A DNA stretch of 23,308 nt, from contig JAISNG010000001.1 in the NCBI GenBank assembly GCA_031276365.1, positions 1 to 23,308 on the forward strand, written 5' to 3'. Below, one piece after another: positions 6,168 through 13,910 of the stretch; positions within the stretch are counted from its first letter, which is position 1; the number at the start of each line of letters is the position of its first letter. The position numbers were made by a program, and so were the translations under genes. This DNA is from Campylobacteraceae bacterium (GTDB taxonomy: Bacteria > Campylobacterota > Campylobacteria > Campylobacterales > Campylobacteraceae). The notes below the pieces were generated by a model. The model was not told the DNA's origin, did no database searches, and saw only the letters and a program-made list of their open reading frames with translations.

Positions 6168-7406
6168 ATGGGCGCAAGAAGTACATTAAGTTTTGAAGAG
6201 ACAGCGGCGAAATATCCTAATTTTCCGCGTCTTATCATGTTAAAAACAGATATTCATAGGCGCGGAGTTTACTACACGCCAAACGCTCTTAGCGTTATAG
6301 ATGAGACGCGTCATCAACTTGGCGGAACTCATATATTCGGCACAAGAGACGGCAAACTTACAAAACGTCCCGAAGCTTTTACGTTAAGAGACGGCACATC
6401 TGTACTAAGCACACCTACACCGCTTGAAAACAATCCTTATGTGGTTGATTTGATAGACGGGAGGCTTGTTTTGACAGATGAGGGGAGAATACTTGAAGAG
6501 GTGTATTACTGGGAGAAGCCTGATTATTACGACAAGAAAACTTCAAGCGGCGCACTCATGCAAAATATCATAGGCTCGCGTTCCCAAAGACTTTATCTTG
6601 CGCCGAACAGATACTGCCATTTTTGGACAGACGATAACGGATGCAGATTTTGCGATATCGTAAATAATCTCAAACAGCAGAGAAATGAGATAGAGATGCA
6701 AACAAAGATAAAACCCAAAGACGTATCCGAAACCATCAAAGAGGCTTTGAAAGAGAAAGGCAGATTTACAGCTATCGCCATCACGTCGGGTTCTGACTTT
6801 CATGGAAAAGAGCCGTTTGATAAGGAAGTGGATTATTATATTGAGATTTTAAACTCTATCAATGAAAACTTTGCAACAGACAAGATTCCCATTCAGCTCA
6901 TATGCACAGCGCTCAATAAAGAGCAGTTAAAAAGGATATACGAAAACACAAATGTGCTTAGCTTGACTATGAATATAGAGGTTTTAAACGAGAAAATTTT
7001 CAATATTGCATGTCCGGGCAAAGCCAAATGGATAGGCTATCAAGAGTGGAAAAAGCGGCTTATTGACGCGGTGGAGATTTTCGGCGAAAACAGAGTAAAT
7101 ACAGGTGTGGTTTCAGGCGTGGAACTTGCCGAACCGTTTGGATTTGAGAGCGAAGATGAGGCGCTTGAGGCTGTACTTAAAGAAGCCGACGAGCTTGCAG
7201 GTTATGGCGTAAGCACGGTAAATATGGTTTGGGTCCCGCGTCCGAACACTTATCTTGCAAATCAGAAAAACGCCTCTTTGGAGTATTACGTCAAGCTTGC
7301 ATGGGGACTTCAACAAATAAGAGCAAAATACGCTCTTAAGATAGATTTTGACGATTACAGACGCTGCGGCAATCACCCAGATTCTGATTTGGCAAGAGTA
7401 TTTTAG
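6168..7406 (+). CDS. Radical SAM-like protein with unusual CX8CX2C motif, transporter-linked
   Basis: A 412-residue protein, probably a radical SAM enzyme that uses a 4Fe-4S cluster and S-adenosylmethionine for radical chemistry. The cysteine motif is RYCHFWTDDNGCRFCDI, giving C150, C159 and C162 (CX8CX2C) instead of the common CX3CX2C. About 140 residues lie before it, longer than usual. Downstream, IAITSGSDF (about 198-206) could be the SAM-binding glycine-rich strand, and the alternating beta/alpha pattern (IQLICTALN, LSLTMNIEVL, VNTGVVSGVEL, VSTVNMVWVPRPNTYL) fits a partial TIM barrel. Other cysteines occur near 246, 283 and 403. A strong AGGAGG precedes the ATG; gaps of 18 and 8 bases tie it to the permease and to the PLP enzyme gene. 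I do not recognise a characterised family. Its product is presumably made from, or needed for, the imported ligand. Confidence 0.75.
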   Translation: MGARSTLSFEETAAKYPNFPRLIMLKTDIHRRGVYYTPNALSVIDETRHQLGGTHIFGTRDGKLTKRPEAFTLRDGTSVLSTPTPLENNPYVVDLIDGRLVLTDEGRILEEVYYWEKPDYYDKKTSSGALMQNIIGSRSQRLYLAPNRYCHFWTDDNGCRFCDIVNNLKQQRNEIEMQTKIKPKDVSETIKEALKEKGRFTAIAITSGSDFHGKEPFDKEVDYYIEILNSINENFATDKIPIQLICTALNKEQLKRIYENTNVLSLTMNIEVLNEKIFNIACPGKAKWIGYQEWKKRLIDAVEIFGENRVNTGVVSGVELAEPFGFESEDEALEAVLKEADELAGYGVSTVNMVWVPRPNTYLANQKNASLEYYVKLAWGLQQIRAKYALKIDFDDYRRCGNHPDSDLARVF

Positions 7407-7414
7407 GAAACCTC

Positions 7415-8611
7415 ATGTACGTTACACATTTGGAGTGTCCAAAATGTAAAAGCCGTTATAAAAAGTTGTCTCAGTTTTGCGAAAAATGCTCCTCACCGCT
7501 TTTGGTACGTTATGACATCAAAAAGATAAAATCCACCTTTTCTAAAGAGAAACTTTTGACGCGGACGTATAATCTGTGGCGATACAAAGAGCTTTTACCG
7601 ATAATTCATACAAAAAATATAGTCTCTTTGGGCGAAGTTATCACGCCATTGATAAAACTTAACGCTTTGGGAAAACATCTTGGATTTAAAAATCTCTTTT
7701 TAAAAGATGAAGGAATGAATCCTGGAGGCAGCTTCAAATCACGCGGCGCGGCTGTGGGCATATCAAAGGCAAAAGAGTTAGGAGTCAAAAGTTTCGTTAT
7801 GCCCACAAACGGCAACGCAGGCGCTGCTTGGGCGATATATGCGGCAAAAGCGCTCATTGAAGCAAATATAATTATGCCAAAAAACGCCCCTTTGATTACA
7901 AGAAACGAATGTGCGATAAGCGGCGCGAAACTCTATCTTGTAGATGGATTGATAAACGATGCCGGCAAAATCGCCGCCAAAGCAGTGAAAAAATATGGCA
8001 TAATGGACGCCTCAACACTTAAAGAGCCTTACCGCATTGAGGGCAAAAAGAGTATGGGATTTGAGATAGTCGAACAGTTCGGATGGAAAACGCCTGATGT
8101 GATTTTGTATCCCACGGGCGGCGGAGTAGGAATCATCGGTATTTACAAGGCTTTGCTTGAATTAAAAGAGCTTGACATCATCAAAAAACTGCCGCGCCTT
8201 GCCGCGGTTCAGGCTAAAAATTGCGCACCGATAGTAAGAGCTTATGAGAGCAGACAAAAAGAGTCTGTCTTTTGGGAAAATGCCGAAACAGTGGCATTTG
8301 GCATCACAGTTCCAAAGGCATTGGGAGATTTTTTAGTATTGGAGGCTATTTATAAGACAAAGGGTATAGCTGCAGCTGTAAGCGATGAGGATATTTTGGA
8401 GTATCAATCTCTGCTTGCAAAAAATGAGGGACTTTTTATCTGCCCCGAAGGTGCGGCAACAGCGGCGGCGGCTCATCTGCTCTTAAAAGAGGGATGGATA
8501 AAACCAAATGAAAAAGTTGTCTTGCTAAATACTGGAAGCGGCTTAAAGTATCCCGACACGTTCAAACCAAACCCGCCGATATTGGGCGTTAATGATGAGA
8601 TTGTGATTTGA
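7415..8611 (+). CDS. Threonine-synthase-like PLP enzyme with N-terminal zinc ribbon
   Basis: A 398-residue fold-type II PLP enzyme. An N-terminal zinc ribbon is formed by C8-P-K-C11 and C22-E-K-C25. The PLP Schiff-base lysine is K108 in NPGGSFKSRGAA, the phosphate-cradle glycines are in PTGGGVGIIG, and CPEGAATAAAAHLL and NTGSGLKYPD close the active site as in threonine synthases. Usual threonine synthases read SFKDRG or SFKARG; here the residue after the lysine is Ser. The window also carries a full-length thrC of the other subclass in an amino-acid operon, so this copy is probably not the housekeeping enzyme. Known relatives recruited to other jobs include archaeal cysteate synthase. It starts 8 bases after the radical SAM gene with AGGAAA as binding site. 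It could catalyse beta-replacement or elimination on the pathway intermediate; the exact reaction is unknown. Confidence 0.8.
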   Translation: MYVTHLECPKCKSRYKKLSQFCEKCSSPLLVRYDIKKIKSTFSKEKLLTRTYNLWRYKELLPIIHTKNIVSLGEVITPLIKLNALGKHLGFKNLFLKDEGMNPGGSFKSRGAAVGISKAKELGVKSFVMPTNGNAGAAWAIYAAKALIEANIIMPKNAPLITRNECAISGAKLYLVDGLINDAGKIAAKAVKKYGIMDASTLKEPYRIEGKKSMGFEIVEQFGWKTPDVILYPTGGGVGIIGIYKALLELKELDIIKKLPRLAAVQAKNCAPIVRAYESRQKESVFWENAETVAFGITVPKALGDFLVLEAIYKTKGIAAAVSDEDILEYQSLLAKNEGLFICPEGAATAAAAHLLLKEGWIKPNEKVVLLNTGSGLKYPDTFKPNPPILGVNDEIVI

Positions 8612-8650
8612 TATTTTTGAGAGTTTTTATCCGCTCTACACGTAAATTAA

Positions 8651-8751
8651 TAAAACTTCAAAGTTACTTATTGTAAAATCGCGTCCTATTCTATTTTTAA
8701 AGAATAAATCCTTACTCTTTTTTAAGAGTTTAAAATCCACAAGGAGAATAC
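8651..8751 (+). promoter_or_regulatory. Likely rpsF promoter and leader
   Basis: A TAAAAT box (8674-8679) preceded by TTATTG is a plausible -10; no good -35 is seen. The leader contains a 6-bp hairpin, ACTCTT (8714-8719) and AAGAGT (8724-8729), with a T4 loop, 14 bases before the ribosome binding site. No CCGAA-type bulge for S6:S18 autoregulation was found. No terminator is visible for the preceding operon, so read-through is possible. Confidence 0.35.
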
Positions 8752-9150
8752 ATGCGACATTATGAACTGCTGTTTGTCCTGCGTCCGACATTGACGGAAG
8801 AAGAGACAAAAGCTAAAGTTGACTTCATCAAAGAAGTTTTGGAAAAAAACGGCGCGCAGGTAGCCGCAAAACTTAACATGGGTACAAGAAAACTTGCTTA
8901 CACCGTGCAAAAATTTAAACGCGGACACTACACCGTGTTTTACTTTCAAGCCCCAGCGTCAGCTATCGGCGAGATTGAGAGAATCATTCGCATCAACGAA
9001 GAGATTATCAAGTTTTTAACAGTAAAATTTGAAAACAAATCAGAGATTGCCTATTTGGAAAAAAGCGTTGCCAAAACTATCGGCAAAGCTGAAAAAGAGG
9101 CTAAACCAGAGAACGAACCAAAAGCAGAAGCGGTCTCTGAAGAGGCGTAA
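8752..9150 (+). CDS. rpsF: 30S ribosomal protein S6
   Basis: 132 residues, with the S6 signature from the first residue: MRHYELLFVLRPTLTEEE, then VLEKNGAQVAAKLNMGTRKLAY and KRGHYTVFYFQAPASAIGEIER. S6 pairs with S18 on the platform of the small subunit, and the S18 gene lies two genes downstream. The C-terminal 30 residues are a charged, Lys/Glu/Ala-rich tail (KAEKEAKPENEPKAEA), as often seen in this protein. AAGGAG six bases before the ATG fixes the start. It heads a three-gene operon with ssb and rpsR. Confidence 0.97.
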   Translation: MRHYELLFVLRPTLTEEETKAKVDFIKEVLEKNGAQVAAKLNMGTRKLAYTVQKFKRGHYTVFYFQAPASAIGEIERIIRINEEIIKFLTVKFENKSEIAYLEKSVAKTIGKAEKEAKPENEPKAEAVSEEA

Positions 9151-9177
9151 ATCGTCATCAAAATTTAAGGATTTCGT

Positions 9178-9630
9178 ATGTTTAACCGCGTAATTTTAGT
9201 CGGCAACTTAACCCGCGACATTGAGCTTCGCTATACGCCAAGCGGAATGGCTATCTGCACAACAGGTATCGCTGTAAACCATCGCTACAAAAAACAGGAC
9301 GGAAGTCAAAGCGAAGAGGTTATGTTTATAGATATCACGCTTTTCGGGCGAAACGCCGAGATAGCAAATCAGTACCTTAAAAAAGGAAGCAAAGCGCTTA
9401 TTGAAGGGCGATTGAAGCTTGACACATGGAATGACCAAAACGGACAAAAACGCTCCAAGCATACTATAACAGTGGATAGCTTGAAAATGATGGACCAAAA
9501 GAGTCAAGATAAAACGGACAGCAGCAATTTTGACGAAGAGTATCGCAGTTCCGCGCCAAGTACGACACAAAATACGCCAAAACAGAACATTCCAGAAATC
9601 GACATAAACGAAGACGAGATACCGTTTTAA
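9178..9630 (+). CDS. ssb: Single-stranded DNA-binding protein
   Basis: 150 residues. The OB-fold occupies about 1-105, starting FNRVILVGNLTRDIELRYTP, with the conserved GMAICTTGIAVNHRY and FGRNAEIANQYLKKGSKAL segments. A flexible Ser/Gln/Asn-rich linker leads to the acidic tail DINEDEIPF, the docking peptide for replication and repair partners. The protein coats single-stranded DNA as a tetramer. Its position between rpsF and rpsR is the common bacterial arrangement. A weak AAGGAT precedes the ATG and 27 bases separate it from rpsF. Confidence 0.97.
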   Translation: MFNRVILVGNLTRDIELRYTPSGMAICTTGIAVNHRYKKQDGSQSEEVMFIDITLFGRNAEIANQYLKKGSKALIEGRLKLDTWNDQNGQKRSKHTITVDSLKMMDQKSQDKTDSSNFDEEYRSSAPSTTQNTPKQNIPEIDINEDEIPF

Positions 9631-9651
9631 TTAATTTTAAGGATAAAAACA

Positions 9652-9912
9652 ATGACTGAAAAGAGAAAATATTCACGCAAATATTGTAAATATTGCGAAC
9701 AAAAGATTGAGTTTATAGACTACAAGGATACGAAATTGTTGAAACATTCGCTTTCCGAACGCTATAAGATTATGCCGCGCCGCTTGACAGGCAATTGCAA
9801 AAAACATCAGGAGATGGTGGAGAGCGCTATCAAACGCGCAAGACACACTGCGCTTATTCCGTATATCATTGATACGAATAACATAGTTTCAAATCCATTT
9901 GAACTTCTATAA
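9652..9912 (+). CDS. rpsR: 30S ribosomal protein S18, zinc-ribbon (C+) form
   Basis: 86 residues. The S18 core is clear: IDYKDTKLLKHSLSERYKIMPRRLTGNCKKHQ, then AIKRARHTALIPYI. Cysteines C12 and C15 (KYCKYCEQK), with C49 and the nearby H52, form the zinc site of the C+ type of S18. S18 binds S6 on the small-subunit platform. It is the last gene of the rpsF-ssb-rpsR operon, 21 bases after ssb with AAGGAT before the ATG. A GC-rich hairpin follows the stop. Confidence 0.96.
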   Translation: MTEKRKYSRKYCKYCEQKIEFIDYKDTKLLKHSLSERYKIMPRRLTGNCKKHQEMVESAIKRARHTALIPYIIDTNNIVSNPFELL

Positions 9913-9916
9913 AATC

Positions 9917-9937
9917 GGAGCGCGAACCCCGCGCCCC
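9917..9937 (+). terminator. GC-rich hairpin after rpsR
   Basis: GGAGCGCG (9917-9924) pairs with CGCGCCCC (9930-9937) around a 5-base loop, an 8-bp stem with one A:C mismatch, starting five bases after the rpsR stop. No T-run follows, so it may stall transcription or protect the 3' end rather than terminate by the classical route. Confidence 0.5.
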
Positions 9938-10581
9938 GTATAACTTTCGCAATAGATAATATTTTTTAATAACACTATCGGCATTTTGCAAAACTTTTTA
10001 GCGTAAACTTTCTTGTAACACAGTATGTTCGTTTATTCCGTTATTTTTGCACCCAAACAACGAATAAATCTCATACGTAAAAACAGATGGCGAAACGTCA
10101 ATTTTTCCTATAAATGTATTATTATTTGCAAAATCTTTTTTAGATTCCGATTTTCACGAGAATGATGGAGTTAGGACGAAAATTACAAAAACAATAAGCG
10201 AATGCGCATCGCCTCTGTAATTCCCCGCGTCCCTTTTCATCATTCCCGTGCGAACGATACGACCTCAGGAATGCGGAAATCCACTCTACTCTATCATTTC
10301 CGTGCAGGCGGAAATCCAAAAAAATAAGAAGTTATAAAAACTTTTAAACAATAATTGAATTTTAAAATCTTTTTTCTATGGATTGCTTTGTCGCAAGTTC
10401 CTCACAATAACGAAAAAAGTACAAAATGTCATGATTTGTATGACAAGCCAATTCACAATAATAAACAATACTGCTTTTTTTGACATTACTCCATCAAATA
10501 TTTGGATAAAATCAAAAATAGGCACTAAAATTATTTTATGATATAATTTTGAAATTTTAATAAATAAAAAAGTTGGCTCTC
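9938..10581. other. Gene-free stretch with degenerate palindromic repeats
   Basis: No coding region is supported. Decayed members of the same repeat family as elsewhere are visible: a TTTTTAGATTCCGATTTTCACG block near 10135 cognate to the 797-814 hairpin region, CATTCCCGTGCGAACGATA near 10240-10260, GGAAATCCA near 10310, and GGATTGCTTTGTCGCAAG near 10379-10397. AT-rich sequence from 10400 to the start of the next gene holds a likely promoter. Confidence 0.65.
10519..10547 (+). promoter_or_regulatory. Putative promoter of the orphan nuclease-like gene
   Basis: TATAAT (10542-10547) is preceded, 17 bases earlier, by TAGGCA (10519-10524), four of six matches to the -35 consensus. It ends 34 bases before the chosen ATG. 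The surrounding sequence is very AT-rich, which raises the chance of a coincidental match. Confidence 0.45.
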
Positions 10582-11703
10582 ATGATAATACAATTAATAA
10601 GTTATAAGACTATAATATCTAAAGATATAAAGTGCAGTAATTTTAATAACCCTCAATCACCCGATGATTTTAACATAAATATAATAGATTTAAATAATGA
10701 TAGTATTTGGCGTTGGAACTCTGATAATAGTAATACGATAGATAATTTTAATGACTTTACTGATATATCAAAAATGATTTCAGGCTCAAAAAAAACAAAA
10801 ATAGTTATAGTATATCCACAAAATCATAATTGTCTTTTTTATAGGAGTGACCGTTTTGGTTATCATGAATATAAAGATAAATTAAAAAATCATCTACCTG
10901 TTTTACTCAATATAATTAATACCTTAACTACCTACGATAGAAGAGGCGGACAAGATAATGCAAAATTGCAAAAAATGGCTGATACCTTAACTAAATTAAA
11001 ATTGCAATCTGTTCTATTTGAAAAGACAGAAACTACTATAGATGGTATAAAATTTCTATCCGATTTTCGTTTTGATACAATTGAAAATTTACAATGCTTA
11101 ACCAAATCAGATATAAGTGAAAAAAGTACCACTATTAAATTACAGCATCCGTATAATAAAATAGAGATTATCTTGACTACACTTTATAATATAACAAAAG
11201 ATGAAAAATCTTTGCAGTCCTTTTTAAAACATGTGAGATTAGTGGAAATAAAAGAAGAAGAGCCAAAATGGATTAAGCTTTATAATAAATTTGATGACAA
11301 AGAGATAAAAGTTTCAATAAGTGAAAATGAGAAAACCATTGCCGAACTTCAACAAAAAATTATTGAAAACAGTAAAATTTTAACACAAAACAGTAGATGG
11401 AAATCAATACTTTATGAACAAGGCGAAAATTTAGTTATAGTCGTGCTTAAAATATTGGAAAAACTCTTGAATTATGATTTTTTATGTCGTAAAGATAATT
11501 TTGAAGAAGATTTTTTAATTGAAAAAGAGGATATTATCTTTATCGGAGAAATCAAAGGCGTTAATACAAATGTCAAAGGTAATCATATCTCGCAGACACT
11601 TACTCATTGTGATAAATATAAAGATGAATTAGAAAATAAAGGTGATAACAAAGAAGTAAAAGGATTACTTGTAATAAATCATCAACGAGACAAACCAACA
11701 TAG
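10582..11703 (+). CDS. Orphan protein with C-terminal PD-(D/E)XK-like nuclease motif, probably 3'-truncated
   Basis: A 373-residue protein I do not recognise as a named family. The N-terminal 240 residues are rich in Asn, Asp, Ile and Lys and show no familiar domain. A short coiled-coil-like stretch (ENEKTIAELQQKIIENSK, about 249-266) leads to a C-terminal region with the look of a PD-(D/E)XK nuclease: E282 in QGENLVIVVLKILEKLL, D310 in EEDFLIEKED, and E323-I-K325 in FIGEIKG. This layout is common in restriction and defence proteins. The frame ends at VINHQRDKPT, where I would expect further strand and helix, so the tail may be lost. Composition is more AT-rich than its neighbours and it sits alone beside repeat debris, pointing to acquisition. 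The ATG is preferred to an in-frame TTG nine bases upstream; neither has a strong binding site. Confidence 0.6.
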   Translation: MIIQLISYKTIISKDIKCSNFNNPQSPDDFNINIIDLNNDSIWRWNSDNSNTIDNFNDFTDISKMISGSKKTKIVIVYPQNHNCLFYRSDRFGYHEYKDKLKNHLPVLLNIINTLTTYDRRGGQDNAKLQKMADTLTKLKLQSVLFEKTETTIDGIKFLSDFRFDTIENLQCLTKSDISEKSTTIKLQHPYNKIEIILTTLYNITKDEKSLQSFLKHVRLVEIKEEEPKWIKLYNKFDDKEIKVSISENEKTIAELQQKIIENSKILTQNSRWKSILYEQGENLVIVVLKILEKLLNYDFLCRKDNFEEDFLIEKEDIIFIGEIKGVNTNVKGNHISQTLTHCDKYKDELENKGDNKEVKGLLVINHQRDKPT

Positions 11704-11715
11704 TCTTTTAGACTA
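11701..11715. other. 15-bp palindrome containing the stop codons of both convergent genes
   Basis: TAGTCT (11701-11706), TTT, AGACTA (11710-11715). The TAG of the orphan gene is its first three bases and the TAG of kdsB, on the other strand, is its last three. The two reading frames are separated by only nine bases. The stem is short and AT-rich, so strong termination is doubtful. Confidence 0.7.
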
Positions 11716-12429
11716 TACAAATATTTTCAGCGCTTTTGCTAAATCCTCTTTTGTATCTATGCCACAACTTTTGCTCTCAACCTCTACCATACTTATCGTT
11801 CTGTCATAATACAAGGCGCGCAGTTGTTCAAGTTTTTCTATCTGCTCAAGCGGAGCGGGAGGCAGAGCGCAAAATGAGCGCAAAGAGCCGAATGTAAAAC
11901 CATAAACTCCAAGATGCCCGAAGTATTGCACACCCGCGTTTTCTCTGTCGTATGGCATGAGAGACCTTGAAAAGTAGAGCGCATTTTGATTTTCGCTTAC
12001 CACAACTTTAACGAGATTTGGGTCAAGCGCTTCATCTTTGGTTATTTTTTTATAGCAGCTTGCCATAACCCATTCGCTTTTTTCTCTCAGCTCTTCAACT
12101 CTTTGTCTCAAAGCCAAAACTACGCTTTGCTCTATAAAGGGCTCGTCTGATTGCACATTTATCACTATCTCATCTTCGCTAAGTCCAAGTTTTTGTGCAG
12201 CTTCATTTATCCTGTCTGTTCCGCTTTGGTGATTTGGATTTGTCAAAACTGCTTTTATGCCATATTTTTGTGCGATTTTTATCACCTCTTCGCTATCAGC
12301 CGCAATAATCGTATGGTCTATCCCTTCAACTGCTTTAGCTGTTTTTATTACCATAGGAAATCCCGCGATATTGGCGAGTATCTTATTTGGAAATCTTGTT
12401 GAAGCAAGGCGCGCGGGGATGATTATCAT
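11713..12429 (-). CDS. kdsB: 3-deoxy-manno-octulosonate cytidylyltransferase (CMP-KDO synthetase)
   Basis: 238 residues. It activates KDO with CTP to give CMP-KDO for attachment to lipid A. The nucleotide-binding start IIIPARLASTRFPNK (2-16), HQSGTDRINEA (67-77), NVQSDEPFI (91-99, with the metal-binding Asp), FSRSLMPYDR, GHLGVYGF and LEQIEKLEQLRALYY are all characteristic. One departure: the usual NVQGDEP is NVQSDEP here. The ATG overlaps the thrC stop as ATGA, so it is translationally coupled as the last gene of argB-cutA-thrC-kdsB. The thrC-kdsB pairing is also known in Campylobacter. Confidence 0.95.
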   Translation of the reverse strand: MIIIPARLASTRFPNKILANIAGFPMVIKTAKAVEGIDHTIIAADSEEVIKIAQKYGIKAVLTNPNHQSGTDRINEAAQKLGLSEDEIVINVQSDEPFIEQSVVLALRQRVEELREKSEWVMASCYKKITKDEALDPNLVKVVVSENQNALYFSRSLMPYDRENAGVQYFGHLGVYGFTFGSLRSFCALPPAPLEQIEKLEQLRALYYDRTISMVEVESKSCGIDTKEDLAKALKIFV

Positions 12430-13910
12430 GAGCTGCCTTTTAAAAAGTCTGTTATGCTTTTTTCTATTTGGGTTTTTTCAACGACATCAGGATGTTTTAT
12501 CTCTTTTTCAAAAAGAGAGCTTATACATTTGGGAATAGTTAAATTTAAGGCTTTGCTGAAGTTTTCAAGCGCCTCTTTGTCGGCTTGTTTTTTGCCGTTG
12601 TTTTGCAGTGCGCTCCACATTACGGGCGCAAATTTTGTCCACTCTGCAGTTGAACATATAACGCATGGAATATCTTTTTGTTTTAATTTTTCATATGCTT
12701 TTATGCAAGTAGCCGTGTGCGGGTCTAAAACATAGCCCTCTTTGGCAAATTTGGCTATGGTTTTTATGGCAAATTCATCATCCGAATAGACCGCGTCAAA
12801 CTCTTCTCTCAACGCTTCCAGCTCGTTTTTGCTCAATGTGTATGTTCTGTTTTGTGAGAGTTCGCTCATCAACTCTTTACATCTTTGATTTCCGAATTTA
12901 TCAAACAAAACCCTCTCAACATTTGACGATATCAAGATGTCCATCGCTGGAGAGGTACTTTGCAAAAGTTCTCTTTTGCTGACGTCATAAACGCCCGTCG
13001 TCAAAAGGTCAGTCAGGATATTGTTGATGTTTGAGGTTATGAGGATTTTTTCTATCGGCAAACCTATCTTTTTTGCATAATAAGCTCCAAGCGCGTTTCC
13101 GAAGTTGCCGCTTGGGACGGTTATATAAAACTTATCGCCGATTTTAAGCTCATTTTGCTTTAAAAGTTCGATATAACTTGATACATGGTAGATGATTTGA
13201 AATATTATGCGTCCGAAGTTTACCGAATTTGCTGCACTAAGACTGATATTTTGCTTTTTAAGATTTTCTCTAAAAGAGTTCGAAGCCAAGAGTGATTTTA
13301 GCGCATTTTGCGCATCGTCAAAGTTGCCATGTATGCCTATGACTTTAATGTTTTTGCCCTCAGCAGTTATCATCTGAAGGCGTTGAACATCGCTTGTTCC
13401 GCCGCTTGGATAGAGGCATACCACTTGTATGTTTTCTTTGTTCTCAAAAGTATCAAGCGTAGCAGGTCCGGTATCGCCGCTTGTAGCTGCCAAGATGAGA
13501 TATTTTTCACCCTGTTTTTGTGCCAAATACGAGAGGATATACCCGAAAGGCTGCAAAGCCATATCCTTAAATGCGCGTGTTGGACCGTGGTAAAGCTCGT
13601 TTACAAAAAGGTCGGGTTTGATTTTGACAAGCGGCGCGGGGCTGTTTTTGTTGTCAAATTTATCATATAAATCCAAAGCTTCCCGTAAAATGCGTTCTTC
13701 TATATCAATCTGAAAGAGCCTCAAAATCTCCAGCGCCAGCTCTTTATAGTTTTTGCCGCTCATACGCGTAAAAAAATCCTTGTCAAATTTAGGCAAAGTT
13801 TCGGGCGAATATAATCCGCCGAAACTAGCGCTCGGATTTAGTATCGCGTATGAAAATTTAACGCTTTTTGGATTTTTCCCGTCATTTCCTCTGGTTTCTA
13901 CAAACATCAT
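12426..13910 (-). CDS. thrC: Threonine synthase (housekeeping type)
   Basis: 494 residues. It converts O-phospho-L-homoserine to L-threonine with PLP. The family N-terminus is present (FGGLYSPETLP), then ELYHGPTRAFKDMALQPFG with the PLP lysine K115, ATSGDTGPA (143-150), YPSGGTSDVQRLQM, NSVNFGRIIFQIIYH, TVPSGNFGNALGAYYAKKIGLP and LDPHTATCIKAYEKL. The length is normal for this long subclass, which lacks the zinc ribbon. The start is the first of two adjacent ATGs, which overlaps the cutA stop as ATGA; its own stop overlaps kdsB in the same manner. Its presence makes the threonine-synthase-like gene of the transporter cluster a paralog with a different task. Confidence 0.96.
   Translation of the reverse strand: MMFVETRGNDGKNPKSVKFSYAILNPSASFGGLYSPETLPKFDKDFFTRMSGKNYKELALEILRLFQIDIEERILREALDLYDKFDNKNSPAPLVKIKPDLFVNELYHGPTRAFKDMALQPFGYILSYLAQKQGEKYLILAATSGDTGPATLDTFENKENIQVVCLYPSGGTSDVQRLQMITAEGKNIKVIGIHGNFDDAQNALKSLLASNSFRENLKKQNISLSAANSVNFGRIIFQIIYHVSSYIELLKQNELKIGDKFYITVPSGNFGNALGAYYAKKIGLPIEKILITSNINNILTDLLTTGVYDVSKRELLQSTSPAMDILISSNVERVLFDKFGNQRCKELMSELSQNRTYTLSKNELEALREEFDAVYSDDEFAIKTIAKFAKEGYVLDPHTATCIKAYEKLKQKDIPCVICSTAEWTKFAPVMWSALQNNGKKQADKEALENFSKALNLTIPKCISSLFEKEIKHPDVVEKTQIEKSITDFLKGSS

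Noticed and set aside
8612..8751. S6:S18 autoregulatory RNA leader before rpsF
   Set aside because: The leader is long enough, but the CCGAA-type recognition loop was not found; only a short AT-rich hairpin is present.
9938..10581. tRNA or small structured RNA gene
   Set aside because: No cloverleaf-like arrangement or T-loop consensus was found by eye on either strand; the visible dyads belong to the repeat family.
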